Of a stretch of 64,000 bases of DNA, positions 53,550 through 63,137 are shown in pieces. Source of the stretch: Planotetraspora thailandica. Lineage in GTDB: Bacteria; Actinomycetota; Actinomycetes; Streptosporangiales; Streptosporangiaceae. Position 1 is the first letter of the stretch; each line of letters begins with the position of its first letter. The position numbers and the translations under genes were made by a program. Below the pieces are notes generated by a model. It was given only the letters and a program-made list of their open reading frames with translations. It had not been told where the DNA came from and ran no database searches. The stretch is taken from contig NZ_BOOR01000002.1 of NCBI RefSeq assembly GCF_016863335.1, forward strand, positions 1-64,000, given 5' to 3'.

Positions 53550-55262
53550 TCACATCCGCCTCCAGGCGCGTCCGTCCCTGGCGAGCATGGCGTCGGCCGA
53601 CGCGGGGCCCCAGCCGCCGGAGGCGTAACCCTCCGGCTGGCCGTGGGCGGCCCAGAACTCCTCGACCGGGTCCATGATCATCCAGGAGAGCTCGACCTCC
53701 TTCTGGTGCGGGAACAGCGGCGGGTCGCCGATCATGACGTCCAGCAGCAGCCGCTCGTACGCCTCGGGAGACGACTCCATGAACGACTCGCCGTAGGCGA
53801 AGTCCATGCTGACGTCCCTGACCTCCATGGCCGTGCCCGGCACCTTCGACCCGAAGCGCACCGTGATGCCCTCGTCCGGCTGCACCCGGATCACCAGGGC
53901 GTTCTGCCCGAGGATCTCCGTGTCGTCCTTGCTGAACGGCAGGTGCGGCGCCCGCTGGAACACGACGGCGACCTCGGTCATGCGGCGGCTGAGCCGCTTG
54001 CCCGTGCGCAGGTAGAACGGCACACCCGCCCAGCGGCGGTTGGCCACCTCCAGGCGGACGGCCGCGTAGGTCTCGGTGATCGAGTCCGGCGAGATGCCGT
54101 CCTCCTCCAGATAGCCGACGACGGGTTCGCCGCCCTGCCAGCCCCTGGCGTACTGGCCGCGCGCGGTGCCGGTGGCCAGGTCGGCCGGCAGCTGCACGGC
54201 CCGCAGCACCTTCTCCTTCTCCCGCCGCAGCGCGTCGGCGTCGAAGGAGATCGGGTCCTCCATCGCCACCAGAGCGAGCAGTTGGAGCAGGTGGTTCTGG
54301 ATCACGTCCCTGGCCGCGCCGATGCCGTCGTAGTAGCCCGCACGACCCCCGATGCCGATGTCCTCGGCCATCGTGATCTGGATGTGGTCGACGTAGCCGC
54401 GGTTCCAGATCGGCTCGTACAGCGTGTTGGCGAAGCGGAGCGCCAGGATGTTCTGGACGGTCTCCTTGCCCAGGTAGTGGTCGATCCGGAAGACCGACTC
54501 CTCCGGGAAGACCGCGTTGGTGATCGCGTTGAGCTCGCGGGCGCTCTTGAGGTCGTGGCCGAACGGCTTCTCGATGACCACGCGCCGCCACGAGCCGTCC
54601 GGGGCCTTGGCCAGGTCGGTCCGCTTGATCTGCTCGATCACCGTGGGGAAGAACTTCGGCGGCACCGAGAGGTAGAAGGCGTAGTTGCCCCCCGTGCCCC
54701 GGGTCTGGTCGATCTCCTTGAGCATCATCGACAGCACGTCGAACGCGCCGTCGTCGTCGAACTCGCCCGGGCAGAAGTGGATGCCCTCGCGGATCTGCTT
54801 CCAGACCTCCTCGCGGAACGGCGTCCGCGCGTTCTCCTTGACAGCTTCGTAGGTGACCTGCGCGAAGTCCTCGTGCGCCCAGTCACGCCTGGCGAAGCCC
54901 ACCAGGGAGAACCCGGGCGGCAACAGCCCACGGTTGCCCAGGTCGTAGATCGCCGGCAACAGCTTGCGCTTGGCGAGGTCGCCGGTCACGCCGAACAGCA
55001 CGAGCACGCACGGCCCGGCCACGCGGGGGAGCCGCTTGTCGCGGGGGTCGCGCAGCGGGTTGCCCGCGATCGTCTCCTCGGTGGTGGCGACGGACGCCAC
55101 CTGCGCCGCGACGGCGGTCGAGTGCTCGACCGGCGCGGCGGGAGTCGTCGTGGGGGCCGGCGGCGCCACCGGCGCGACCTCCGGCTCGGCCGGTTCGGTC
55201 TGCACTGTCACTGGTACGGCTTCGGGCTGGGCCGGGTCGGCCTGCCCTGTCGGCTCAGTCAT
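53550..55262 (-). CDS. zwf: Glucose-6-phosphate 1-dehydrogenase with N-terminal extension
   Basis: 570 residues. The NADP-binding loop is LVLFGVTGDLAKRKLLPAIY near 87-106, and the substrate/catalytic motif is FRIDHYLGKETVQNILALRF. The first 65 residues form a Pro/Ala/Glu/Val-rich extension before NPLRDPRDKRLPRVAGP, where many homologues begin. ATG 55262 has GGGAGGTGG upstream, supporting the long form. It makes NADPH and 6-phosphogluconolactone. It lies between pgi and opcA. Confidence 0.95.
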   Translation of the reverse strand: MTEPTGQADPAQPEAVPVTVQTEPAEPEVAPVAPPAPTTTPAAPVEHSTAVAAQVASVATTEETIAGNPLRDPRDKRLPRVAGPCVLVLFGVTGDLAKRKLLPAIYDLGNRGLLPPGFSLVGFARRDWAHEDFAQVTYEAVKENARTPFREEVWKQIREGIHFCPGEFDDDGAFDVLSMMLKEIDQTRGTGGNYAFYLSVPPKFFPTVIEQIKRTDLAKAPDGSWRRVVIEKPFGHDLKSARELNAITNAVFPEESVFRIDHYLGKETVQNILALRFANTLYEPIWNRGYVDHIQITMAEDIGIGGRAGYYDGIGAARDVIQNHLLQLLALVAMEDPISFDADALRREKEKVLRAVQLPADLATGTARGQYARGWQGGEPVVGYLEEDGISPDSITETYAAVRLEVANRRWAGVPFYLRTGKRLSRRMTEVAVVFQRAPHLPFSKDDTEILGQNALVIRVQPDEGITVRFGSKVPGTAMEVRDVSMDFAYGESFMESSPEAYERLLLDVMIGDPPLFPHQKEVELSWMIMDPVEEFWAAHGQPEGYASGGWGPASADAMLARDGRAWRRM

Positions 55263-55309
55263 GGGGCCACCTCCCTGACGTTCCCTTCGTCGATAACGCA
55301 TCGCATTGG

Positions 55310-56935
55310 TCAGAGCTCCTCTGCCACCGAGAGAAGGTGCCTGACCCCGGCGATCCGGTCGGTCAGGTGGAGACGGACGGCGGGTCTTCCCCGGGAGGCC
55401 AGCGCCCGCAGGTCGCCGAGCGCCTGCGCGAGCTGCAGCCGGCCCAGCGTGTACGGCATGTCGGGGACGTCGATGTCGTTCGTGACCGCCCCCGTGATCT
55501 GCAGGAACGTGCCCGCGGCCGGGCCGCCCTTGTGGAACTGGCCGGTCGAGTGGAGGAAACGCGGGCCCCACCCGAACGTCACCGGCCGGTCGGTGCGGTA
55601 GTCCAGCAGGGCGCGCAGCGTGGCCACGTCCGCGCTCGCCCAGGCCTCGGTCAGCTCCTCGAACGAGGCGTCGCCCACGGCGGCCGCGTCGAACGCCGCC
55701 TCCCGGTCCAGGTACGCCATGATCGCCAGGTATCCGCGGTCGGGCACCGCCTGGAGCAGCCAGGTCAGCACGTCGGCGAGGTCCTTGGTGTTGCCCGGCA
55801 GGTCGCCGTAGACCTCGACCGGGCCGTCGGTCAGCACCGGCGTGCCCGCCGGCAGCGGCCCGTCGCCCGCCTCCTCGAGGATCCTGAGCGTGTTCTCCTT
55901 CGACTCGGCCACGTTCGGCTGGTCGAAGGGGTCGATTCCGAGGACCCGGCCCGCGATGGCCGTGGCGTACTCCCAGACGAGGAACTGCGCGCCCAGCGGC
56001 CCGTCGATGCTGCGCTCGCCGTCACGGCCGATGTTCACCGTGTACTGGTCGTCGTCCTCGGCCGCCTCCGCGCCGACCACGGGCAGGATGCCCTTGCCCT
56101 GCTTGCCGGTCGACTCGGCGATCAGCTGCTCGATCCAGTCGGGCAGGCCGTTGATCTCCGACAGGCTGTCCAGCAGGATCAGCTTGTCGCGGCCCGCCAG
56201 ATACTCCGCGCCGAGCAGGGCGCCGAGCTCCAGGCCCGGGTTGCCCTCGTTCTGCGCGAGCAGCGGCCGTACGGCGGCGGCGTCGTCGAGCAGCCTGCTC
56301 ACGTCGGCCCCCGCCAGCGCGCTCGGCACCAGGCCGAACGCGCTGAGCGCGCTGTAGCGGCCGCCGACGTTCGGGTCGGCCAGGATGACCTGGTAACCCG
56401 ACTCGATGGCCGTCTGCTCCAGCGGGGAGCCGGGGTCGGTCACCACGATGATCCGGTCGGCCGGGTCGATCCCGGCGTCCACGAACGCCTTCTCGTAGAT
56501 CCTGCGATGGCTGTCGGTCTCGATCGTGGCGCCGCTCTTGCTGGCGACCACGACGAGCGTGCGCTCCAGCCGGTCCTCAAGGGCCCGCCGCACCTGGTGC
56601 GGGTCGGTCGTGTCGAGGACCGTCAGCGGCACGTCCTCGGTCGCACAGATCACCTCGGGGGCGAGCGAGGAGCCGCCCATCCCCGCGAGCACCACGTGGT
56701 CGAGACCCTCGGCCTGGGCCTTCTCGACGAGGTTGACGATCTCCGGCAGCAGCTCCCTGCCGGTCAGCGGGAGGTTCAGCCACCCGAGCCTGATCGTCGC
56801 CTCCGCCTGGCTCCGCGCACCCCACAGCGAGGGATCACCCGCGGCCAGCGCCGCGGGCACCCCCTCGGCGGTCAGGGACTCCCTGACCGCCCGTACGGCA
56901 TCGGCGTCGCCGCCGATGCCAACGTCGATGGACAT
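55310..56935 (-). CDS. pgi: Glucose-6-phosphate isomerase
   Basis: 541 residues. VVLAGMGGSSLAPEVICATE and VVVASKSGATIETDSHRRIY are the sugar-phosphate binding SIS motifs; the C-terminal part holds FLHSTGQFHKGGPAAGTFLQ with the catalytic Gln/His region. This is the actinobacterial/cyanobacterial type that is sometimes fused to transaldolase; here the genes are separate, with tal only 6 bp upstream. ATG 56935. Confidence 0.94.
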   Translation of the reverse strand: MSIDVGIGGDADAVRAVRESLTAEGVPAALAAGDPSLWGARSQAEATIRLGWLNLPLTGRELLPEIVNLVEKAQAEGLDHVVLAGMGGSSLAPEVICATEDVPLTVLDTTDPHQVRRALEDRLERTLVVVASKSGATIETDSHRRIYEKAFVDAGIDPADRIIVVTDPGSPLEQTAIESGYQVILADPNVGGRYSALSAFGLVPSALAGADVSRLLDDAAAVRPLLAQNEGNPGLELGALLGAEYLAGRDKLILLDSLSEINGLPDWIEQLIAESTGKQGKGILPVVGAEAAEDDDQYTVNIGRDGERSIDGPLGAQFLVWEYATAIAGRVLGIDPFDQPNVAESKENTLRILEEAGDGPLPAGTPVLTDGPVEVYGDLPGNTKDLADVLTWLLQAVPDRGYLAIMAYLDREAAFDAAAVGDASFEELTEAWASADVATLRALLDYRTDRPVTFGWGPRFLHSTGQFHKGGPAAGTFLQITGAVTNDIDVPDMPYTLGRLQLAQALGDLRALASRGRPAVRLHLTDRIAGVRHLLSVAEEL

Positions 56936-56941
56936 GCGTGC

Positions 56942-58045
56942 TCAGGCCTTCCGCAGCTCTGCGTCGACCGTCTCGAGGAGTTCCTTCCAGGACGTCTCGA
57001 ACTTCTCGACGCCCTCGTCCTCGAGGACGCGCACGACGTCGTCGTAGTCGATGCCCGCGTCCTTGAGCGCGGCCATGACGTTCCACGCCTGCTCGTAGAA
57101 CGGCCGGATGGTGTCGCCGGAGATCTTGCCGTGGTCGGCCGTCACGTCCAGCGTCTTCTCGGGCATCGTGTTGACGATGCCTGCAGTGACGAGCTGGTCG
57201 ACGTACAGCGTGTCCGGGTAGTCCGGGTTCTTGACGCCGGTCGAGGCCCACAGCGGGCGCTGCGGGCGGGCGCCGGCGGTGCGCAGGGCCTGCCAGCGCG
57301 GCGAGTTCATGACCTCCTCGAAGGCCGCGAACGCGAGCCGGGCGTTGGCGACGCCCGCCTGGCCCTTCAGCGCGAGCGCCTCCGGCGTGCCGATCTTCTC
57401 CAGCCGGGCGTCGATCTCGGTGTCGACGCGGCTGACGAAGAACGACGCCACCGACTCGATGCCGGCCAGGTTGTGCCCGTTGGCCTTGGCCTTCTCCAGG
57501 CCGCTCAGCCAGGCGTCCATGACCGCGCGGTACCGCTCGAGGGAGAAGATCAGCGTGACGTTGACGCTGATGCCCTCCGACAGGGCCTGCGTGATCGCGG
57601 GAAGGCCCTCGACCGTCGCCGGGATCTTGATGTGCACGTTCGGCCGGTCGACCATCCACCACAGGGCGCGGGCCTCGGAGATGGTGGGCTCGGTCTTGCG
57701 GGCGAGCCGGGGGTCGACCTCGATGGAGACCCGGCCGTCCACGCCGCCCGTCGCGTCGTAGACGGGCTTGAGCACGTCGGCGGCCCAGCGGATGTCGAAG
57801 GTCGTGATGGCACGCACGGCCTCGTCGACCGAGACTCCGCGCACGGCCAGGTCCCGCAGCTGCACGGCGTAGGCGTCGCCCTTGCTCAGCGCGTTCGCGA
57901 AGATCGTGGGGTTCGACGTGACACCGGTCACGGCCTTGTCACGGATCAGCGCGGCCAGGTTGCCGCTGCGCAGCCGCTCACGGCTGATGTCGTCGAGCCA
58001 GATGGAGACGCCGGCGTCGACGAGCCTCTTCAGGTTCTCGCTCAT
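56942..58045 (-). CDS. tal: Transaldolase
   Basis: 367 residues, TIM-barrel. [20 protein letters not shown], the Schiff-base Lys in [15 protein letters not shown], and [20 protein letters not shown] are diagnostic for class I transaldolases of the long actinobacterial subfamily. It interconverts sedoheptulose 7-phosphate/glyceraldehyde 3-phosphate and erythrose 4-phosphate/fructose 6-phosphate. ATG 58045 lies 10 bp after the tkt stop. Confidence 0.96.
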   Translation of the reverse strand: MSENLKRLVDAGVSIWLDDISRERLRSGNLAALIRDKAVTGVTSNPTIFANALSKGDAYAVQLRDLAVRGVSVDEAVRAITTFDIRWAADVLKPVYDATGGVDGRVSIEVDPRLARKTEPTISEARALWWMVDRPNVHIKIPATVEGLPAITQALSEGISVNVTLIFSLERYRAVMDAWLSGLEKAKANGHNLAGIESVASFFVSRVDTEIDARLEKIGTPEALALKGQAGVANARLAFAAFEEVMNSPRWQALRTAGARPQRPLWASTGVKNPDYPDTLYVDQLVTAGIVNTMPEKTLDVTADHGKISGDTIRPFYEQAWNVMAALKDAGIDYDDVVRVLEDEGVEKFETSWKELLETVDAELRKA

Positions 58046-58055
58046 TGTCAGTCCC

Positions 58056-60158
58056 TCAGTTTCCAGTCGTCTCGCCCTTGTCAGCCCCGGACTTCGCCAG
58101 GCTGGCCTTGGCGGCGGCCACCAGTCGGTCGGCGGTGAGGCCGAACTGCTCGTAGATCGTCTTGTACGGAGCGGAGGCTCCGAAGTGCTCCAAACTCAGC
58201 ACTTCCCCCGCATCCCCCACGAACTCGTGCCAGCCGAGGGAGATTCCCGCTTCGATGGCGACTCGGGCCTTCACGCCCGAGGGAATCACGGTCTGCCGGT
58301 AGGCGGCGTCCTGCTCCCTGAACCACTCGACGCACGGCATCGAGACGACCCGGGCCGCGATGCCCTGCGATTCGAGGATCGCGCGGGCCTCGACGGCGAT
58401 CTCGACCTCGCTGCCGGTGCCGATGAGGACGACCTCAGGCTGCCCGTTGGATGCGTCCTGCAGGACGTAACCGCCGCGGGCGACCTTGTCCACGTCGTCG
58501 GTGCCCTCGTAGACGGGCAGGTTCTGCCGGGTGAGCGCGAGGGCCGCGGGACGGTCGTCGTGCTCCAGGATCACCTTCCACGCCGCCGCGGTCTCGTTCG
58601 CGTCGGCCGGGCGCACCACGTCGAGGCCGGGGATCGCGCGCAGCGCCCACAGGTGCTCGATGGGCTGGTGGGTCGGGCCGTCCTCGCCGAGGCCGATCGA
58701 GTCGTGCGTCCACACATAGGTCACGGGCAGCTTCATCAGCGCGGCCAGCCGTACGGCGGGGCGCATGTAGTCGCTGAAGACCAGGAACGTGCCGCCGTAG
58801 GGGCGGGTGCCGTTGTGCAGCGCGATGCCGTTGAGGATGGAGCCCATCCCGTGCTCGCGGATGCCGAAGTGGAGGGTCCGGCCGTACGGGTTGCCGGGGA
58901 ACTCCTTGGTCTGGTGGTTCTCCGGGATGAAGGAGGGCTCGCCCTTCATCGTGGTGAGGTTGGACTCGGCCAGGTCGGCAGAGCCGCCCCACAGCTCGGG
59001 CAGCACCGGCGCGAGGGCGGTCAGCACCTCGCCGGACGCCTTGCGAGTGGCGACGGAGGAGCCCACCTCGAAGGTCGGCAGCACCGTGTCCCAGCCGGCG
59101 GGCAGCTTGCGGCGCGAGATCCGGTCGAACAGCTCGGCGCGCTCCGGGCTCGAGTCGCGCCAGCTCTGGTAGCCCTTGTCCCAGTCGGCGTGGGCGTCGC
59201 GGCCCCGGGCCAGAACCTCGCGCGCGTGGGCGAGCACCTCGTCGGGAACGTCGAAGTGCTTCTCCGGGTCCATGCCCATGACCTGCTTGGTGGCCGCCAC
59301 CTCGGCCGCGCCGAGCGCCGAGCCGTGGATCTTGCCGGTGTTCTGCTTGTTCGGCGCGGGCCAGCCGATGATCGTGCGGAGCTTGATGATCGACGGCTTG
59401 CCGGTCTCGGCCCGGGCGGTCTCCAGGGCCGCGTACAGCGCCTGGACGTCCTCCTTGTATTCGCCCGTGGTCAGCCAGTCGACCTCCTGGACGTGCCAGC
59501 CGTACGCCTCGTAGCGCTTGAGCACGTCCTCCGACAGGGCGATGTTGGTGTCGTCCTCGATCGAGATCTGGTTCGAGTCGAAGATCACCACAAGGTTGCC
59601 GAGCTGCTGGTGGCCGGCGATCGAGGCGACCTCGTGGTTGATGCCTTCCTCGATGTCGCCCTCGGACGCGATGCACCAGATCATGTGGTCGAACGGCGAC
59701 TCACCCCGGGCGGCGTCCGGGTCGAACAGGCCGCGCTCGCGGCGGGCGGCCATCGCCATGCCCACGGCGTTGCCGAAGCCCTGGCCCAGCGGTCCGGTGG
59801 TGGTCTCCACCCCGGCCGTGTGCCCGTGCTCCGGGTGGCCCGGGGTGAGGCTGCCCCACTGGCGGAGCGCCTTCAGGTCGTCCAGAGTCAGGCCGTAGCC
59901 CGACAGGTACAGCTGAATGTAAAGCGTCAGGCTGCTGTGGCCCGCGGACAGCACGAACCTGTCCCGGCCCGCCCAGGCGGTGTCGGACGGATCGTGCCGC
60001 ATGACCCGCTGGAAAAGGAGGTATGCGGCGGGAGCGAGGCTCATCGCGGTGCCGGGATGCCCCGAACCCGCCTTCTCCACCGCGTCCATGGCCAGGGCGC
60101 GTACAACGTCGACTGACTGCCGATCGAGGTCGCTCCACTCAAGGCTTTCGCTGCTCAA
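58056..60158 (-). CDS. tkt: Transketolase
   Basis: 700 residues. [20 protein letters not shown], the thiamine-diphosphate motif [20 protein letters not shown], and [20 protein letters not shown] with the pyrimidine-domain Glu are present, followed by the C-terminal transketolase domain. It exchanges two-carbon units in the pentose-phosphate pathway. TTG 60158 is preferred because GAGGGGATT lies upstream and the protein then begins [20 protein letters not shown] like its relatives; the open frame to 60335 lacks similarity. It heads the operon, divergent from ctaB across 278 bp. Confidence 0.95.
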   Translation of the reverse strand: MSSESLEWSDLDRQSVDVVRALAMDAVEKAGSGHPGTAMSLAPAAYLLFQRVMRHDPSDTAWAGRDRFVLSAGHSSLTLYIQLYLSGYGLTLDDLKALRQWGSLTPGHPEHGHTAGVETTTGPLGQGFGNAVGMAMAARRERGLFDPDAARGESPFDHMIWCIASEGDIEEGINHEVASIAGHQQLGNLVVIFDSNQISIEDDTNIALSEDVLKRYEAYGWHVQEVDWLTTGEYKEDVQALYAALETARAETGKPSIIKLRTIIGWPAPNKQNTGKIHGSALGAAEVAATKQVMGMDPEKHFDVPDEVLAHAREVLARGRDAHADWDKGYQSWRDSSPERAELFDRISRRKLPAGWDTVLPTFEVGSSVATRKASGEVLTALAPVLPELWGGSADLAESNLTTMKGEPSFIPENHQTKEFPGNPYGRTLHFGIREHGMGSILNGIALHNGTRPYGGTFLVFSDYMRPAVRLAALMKLPVTYVWTHDSIGLGEDGPTHQPIEHLWALRAIPGLDVVRPADANETAAAWKVILEHDDRPAALALTRQNLPVYEGTDDVDKVARGGYVLQDASNGQPEVVLIGTGSEVEIAVEARAILESQGIAARVVSMPCVEWFREQDAAYRQTVIPSGVKARVAIEAGISLGWHEFVGDAGEVLSLEHFGASAPYKTIYEQFGLTADRLVAAAKASLAKSGADKGETTGN

Positions 60159-60436
60159 CTGCTCGAATCCCCTCTTGTTATTTCGCGGCGGTTGTGGCAT
60201 TTTCCGCCCCACGGGGACCCTAGTGGGTCCGGCGCAGTGCCGTTCGGCAACCCCTCGCTCGAGCCGCGGGTTCCTGAGCAGCGAGGCCTCCGGGTGGCGG
60301 GACGGGACGGCTTTCGGCCCCAATTCCTGGACCACCGGTCTTCCCGACTACAGTGATTCATCAAGTGCCGGCGTGCTGCCCGGAGATCCGCTCTATTCAG
60401 AGGTTACGCGTTGACCCCGCATGTGTTGGAAGCGCC
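60159..60436. other. Divergent tkt/ctaB intergenic region
   Basis: 278 bp between the two start codons. Both promoters must lie here. I see no strong hairpin, repeat or recognisable regulator box and cannot place -10/-35 boxes with confidence. Confidence 0.4.
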
Positions 60437-61390
60437 TTGACGCTCCTGACGAACAAGCAGACGATGGCCCCGCTGGGAACCGCCGCGTCGGCCACGACCC
60501 CCCGCACCTTCGGGGGCGTCGTGAAGGCCTACGTGGCGCTGACCAAGCCCCGAATCATCGAGTTGCTGCTGATCACGACCCTGCCGGTGATGTTCCTGGC
60601 GGCGCGTGGGCTGCCGCCGTTGTGGACGGCCGCGGCGACGATGATCTTCGGCACGCTTTCGGCCGGCAGTGCGAACGTCCTGAACTGCTACATCGACAGG
60701 GACATCGACGCGACCATGCGGCGCACCCGCCGCAGGCCGCTGGCCAAGGCCGAGGTCTCCCCACGCGGCGCTCTGATCTTCGGCATCGTCCTCGGCGTGC
60801 TGTCGACCGCCGGGCTCGGCCTCACGGTCAACTGGGTCGCCGCCGGCCTGTCGCTTGCCGCGATCCTTTTCTACGTCTTCGTCTACTCGATGGTCCTCAA
60901 GCGGCGCACGTCGCAGAACATCGTGTGGGGCGGCATCGCCGGCTGCATGCCCGTGCTGATCGGCTGGGCCGGCATCACCGGCGGCCTGTCCTGGGCGCCG
61001 CTCGTGTTGTTCGGCGTGGTGTTCTTCTGGACCCCGCCGCACACCTGGACGCTGGCCATGCGCTACCGCGAGGACTACGCCGCCGCGAACGTGCCGATGC
61101 TGCCCGTCGTGGCCACCGAGCGCCGGGTCGTGCGGCAGACGATCGCCTACACGTGGGCCACCGTGCTGTGCTCGCTGCTGCTGTGGCCTGTGGCGAACAC
61201 CACTGTGATCTATCCCGCCGTCGCCGTCGTCCTTGGCGCGACGTGCCTGTGGGAGGTCTACCGCCTGCTCGGCCGGCTCAACGCGGGCAAGACCGGCGTC
61301 GCCCTGCGCCCGATGCGCTTCTTCCATTGGTCGAACATCTACCTGGCGCTGCTCTTCCTGGCCGTCGCCGTCGACGCTCTGTTCGCCTGA
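60437..61390 (+). CDS. ctaB: Protoheme IX farnesyltransferase (heme O synthase)
   Basis: 317 residues with nine predicted membrane helices. [20 protein letters not shown], the prenyl-diphosphate site [20 protein letters not shown], and [20 protein letters not shown] are the UbiA/CtaB motifs. It farnesylates heme B to heme O for cytochrome oxidase. TTG 60437 is chosen because GGAAGC lies just upstream; ATG 60464 has no ribosome site. Pairing next to tkt in opposite orientation is common in actinobacteria. Confidence 0.94.
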   Translation: MTLLTNKQTMAPLGTAASATTPRTFGGVVKAYVALTKPRIIELLLITTLPVMFLAARGLPPLWTAAATMIFGTLSAGSANVLNCYIDRDIDATMRRTRRRPLAKAEVSPRGALIFGIVLGVLSTAGLGLTVNWVAAGLSLAAILFYVFVYSMVLKRRTSQNIVWGGIAGCMPVLIGWAGITGGLSWAPLVLFGVVFFWTPPHTWTLAMRYREDYAAANVPMLPVVATERRVVRQTIAYTWATVLCSLLLWPVANTTVIYPAVAVVLGATCLWEVYRLLGRLNAGKTGVALRPMRFFHWSNIYLALLFLAVAVDALFA

Positions 61391-61420
61391 TCCGTCTCTG
61401 GCTCCGTACGGCTCGGCCAT

Positions 61421-61450
61421 ACAGATCAGCCGTACAGATCAGCCGTACAG
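61421..61450. repeat. 13-bp tandem duplication spanning a stop codon
   Basis: ACAGATCAGCCGT is repeated exactly at 61421-61433 and 61434-61446, followed by ACAG. The stop codon of the minus-strand Tat lipoprotein gene (61439-61441) lies in the second copy, so a copy change would shift where the gene ends. Confidence 0.8.
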
Positions 61451-62995
61451 GGCGGAGACGTTGTCCCGGGGCGCTGGCTCGTGCTCGCCCGCGGGGCCCC
61501 GGGCGAAGGACCGCAGGAGGTTGGTCGTCGCCGTGGTGACGAACCGCCTGGCCCGCTGGTCGATGCCGTGGGTCCGCGGGCTGTCGGCGGTGCCCGCCAT
61601 CAGGGCCTCCGCCCACCGCATGGTGCCCGAGGCGAAGACCCCTGCCCCGCTCGGCGCCGTGTAGTAGGCCGTGTCGGCGTTGGTGGCCCGCCGTCCGCAG
61701 ATGAGCGGCGAATGCGCGATGATCTCCAGCGGGCGCGGGGTCGGCACGCTCGGATCGACCCGGTCGTACTCCACGCCCACCAGGTGGGGGAACGCGTCGC
61801 CCTCTTTGACGCCGGTGCCCGCGAAGACCCAGTGGCCTGGGCGTGTGACCACGTAGGGCGCGTCCGCGGGGTAGCCGTCGTAGTAGACGCCGACCAGCGA
61901 CGACTCAGGATCGGGCAGGGGATTGGCCCGGTAGTCGGCCGTCACCAGGTCAGGCCGTGTGGCGTACACGGGATCGCGGCCGGCGTCGGTCTTGTAGCAG
62001 ATCACCGTGCGGCCCCCGTCCTCCAGCCGGATCCGGCGATAACACGTGTTGGCCCCGAGGAAGGCGAGATTGGTGCCGGTGTCCCTGGCCCGGGTGACGG
62101 TCCGCCGGGCGCCCGGCGTCCAGTATTCGTCGTGTCCCAGGAAGAAGACCGCGGCGGCTCCGTCGAGGGCTTGTCCGTCCGCGTCCAGCTCCGTGCCGGT
62201 GAGGTAGGCGAGTTCGATGCCGAGCCGTTCGGCCAGGGCCACCACCGCCCGCTCGTGGACGAGGAACTTGGCCATTCCCGTCGGGTCGTAGGGCCGGTCG
62301 AAGCTGACCGCCAGTGAGCGGGTCGCGTACCGCTGCCCCGGCCCGTGATAGAGGCTGTATCCGCCCCACGCGTTGTAGGCCTGCCAGGTGGGGGTCGCGT
62401 GGACGAGCACCGTCTTGCCCGCCGTCGTGGCGGAGCGCACGATCAGCGGCACGTATCGCTGGGCCCCGCCGGAGGCGTCGAGCCTGAGCAGGTAGGCCCC
62501 TTCGGGCCACCCGTCCGTGGGGATCGTGAGCGTGCGCGGCCAGCCCGCACTGATCGTCCGGGTGGCGTAGTCGAACGCCGCGGGCGCCTGAGAACGCCCG
62601 CGGATCCAGCCGGAACGCCAGACCCGGCGGGCGAGGGCCCCGCCGTACCAGCCCATGCGGTAGGCCGTGACCCGGAAGCCGTCGGTGGTCGTCGAGGCGT
62701 GCAGGCCGACCGGCTCGCCGGGCAGGACGCTCGCGCGGTCGCAGTAGCCGTCGACGGCGCCGGCCAGGCCGTAGGAGGTCAGGCGCCAGCCGGGGTCGCC
62801 GGGCAGGAGCCGCTCGGGCACGGCGGCGGGGGCCTGCGGCGGCCGCGGCGGCGACGCGGGCAGGGTGGCAGGCGCGGGGGCGGGAGGCTGCGGGCCTGCG
62901 CATGCGGAAAGCGACCCGACGGCGGTGGCCCCGGCCACCCGCAGGAAGCGGCGGCGGCCGAGACCGCCCTGTGATTCCTCGCTCAACGTCCCCAC
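61439..62995 (-). CDS. Tat lipoprotein, N,N-dimethylformamidase beta-like domain
   Basis: 518 residues. A twin-arginine signal (LGRRRFLRVAGATAVGSLSA) ends in a lipobox-like SAC, then a Pro-rich linker (about 33-60). The large domain contains TAYRMGWYGGALARRVWRSG, HATPTWQAYNAWGGYSLYHG, VFFLGHDEYWTPGARRTVTR and LAFLGANTCYRRIRLEDGG, characteristic of the N,N-dimethylformamidase beta-subunit-like family. The physiological substrate is unknown. GTG 62995 is used; TTG 62986 is possible. It is convergent with ctaB and divergent from the PrsW gene. Confidence 0.82.
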   Translation of the reverse strand: MGTLSEESQGGLGRRRFLRVAGATAVGSLSACAGPQPPAPAPATLPASPPRPPQAPAAVPERLLPGDPGWRLTSYGLAGAVDGYCDRASVLPGEPVGLHASTTTDGFRVTAYRMGWYGGALARRVWRSGWIRGRSQAPAAFDYATRTISAGWPRTLTIPTDGWPEGAYLLRLDASGGAQRYVPLIVRSATTAGKTVLVHATPTWQAYNAWGGYSLYHGPGQRYATRSLAVSFDRPYDPTGMAKFLVHERAVVALAERLGIELAYLTGTELDADGQALDGAAAVFFLGHDEYWTPGARRTVTRARDTGTNLAFLGANTCYRRIRLEDGGRTVICYKTDAGRDPVYATRPDLVTADYRANPLPDPESSLVGVYYDGYPADAPYVVTRPGHWVFAGTGVKEGDAFPHLVGVEYDRVDPSVPTPRPLEIIAHSPLICGRRATNADTAYYTAPSGAGVFASGTMRWAEALMAGTADSPRTHGIDQRARRFVTTATTNLLRSFARGPAGEHEPAPRDNVSALYG

Positions 62996-63137
62996 CCTGA
63001 TCGAATTCGGAAACGGCGCTCGCGACCGTACCGCGAGCCGGATCAGGGCAGGTCAGCGCTGAGGTCAAACGTGATTCCCATTCATGGAAAGGCCTTACCG
63101 TCCGCGCACGGAAGGGCCCGGAGGGGACAGGACGTGC

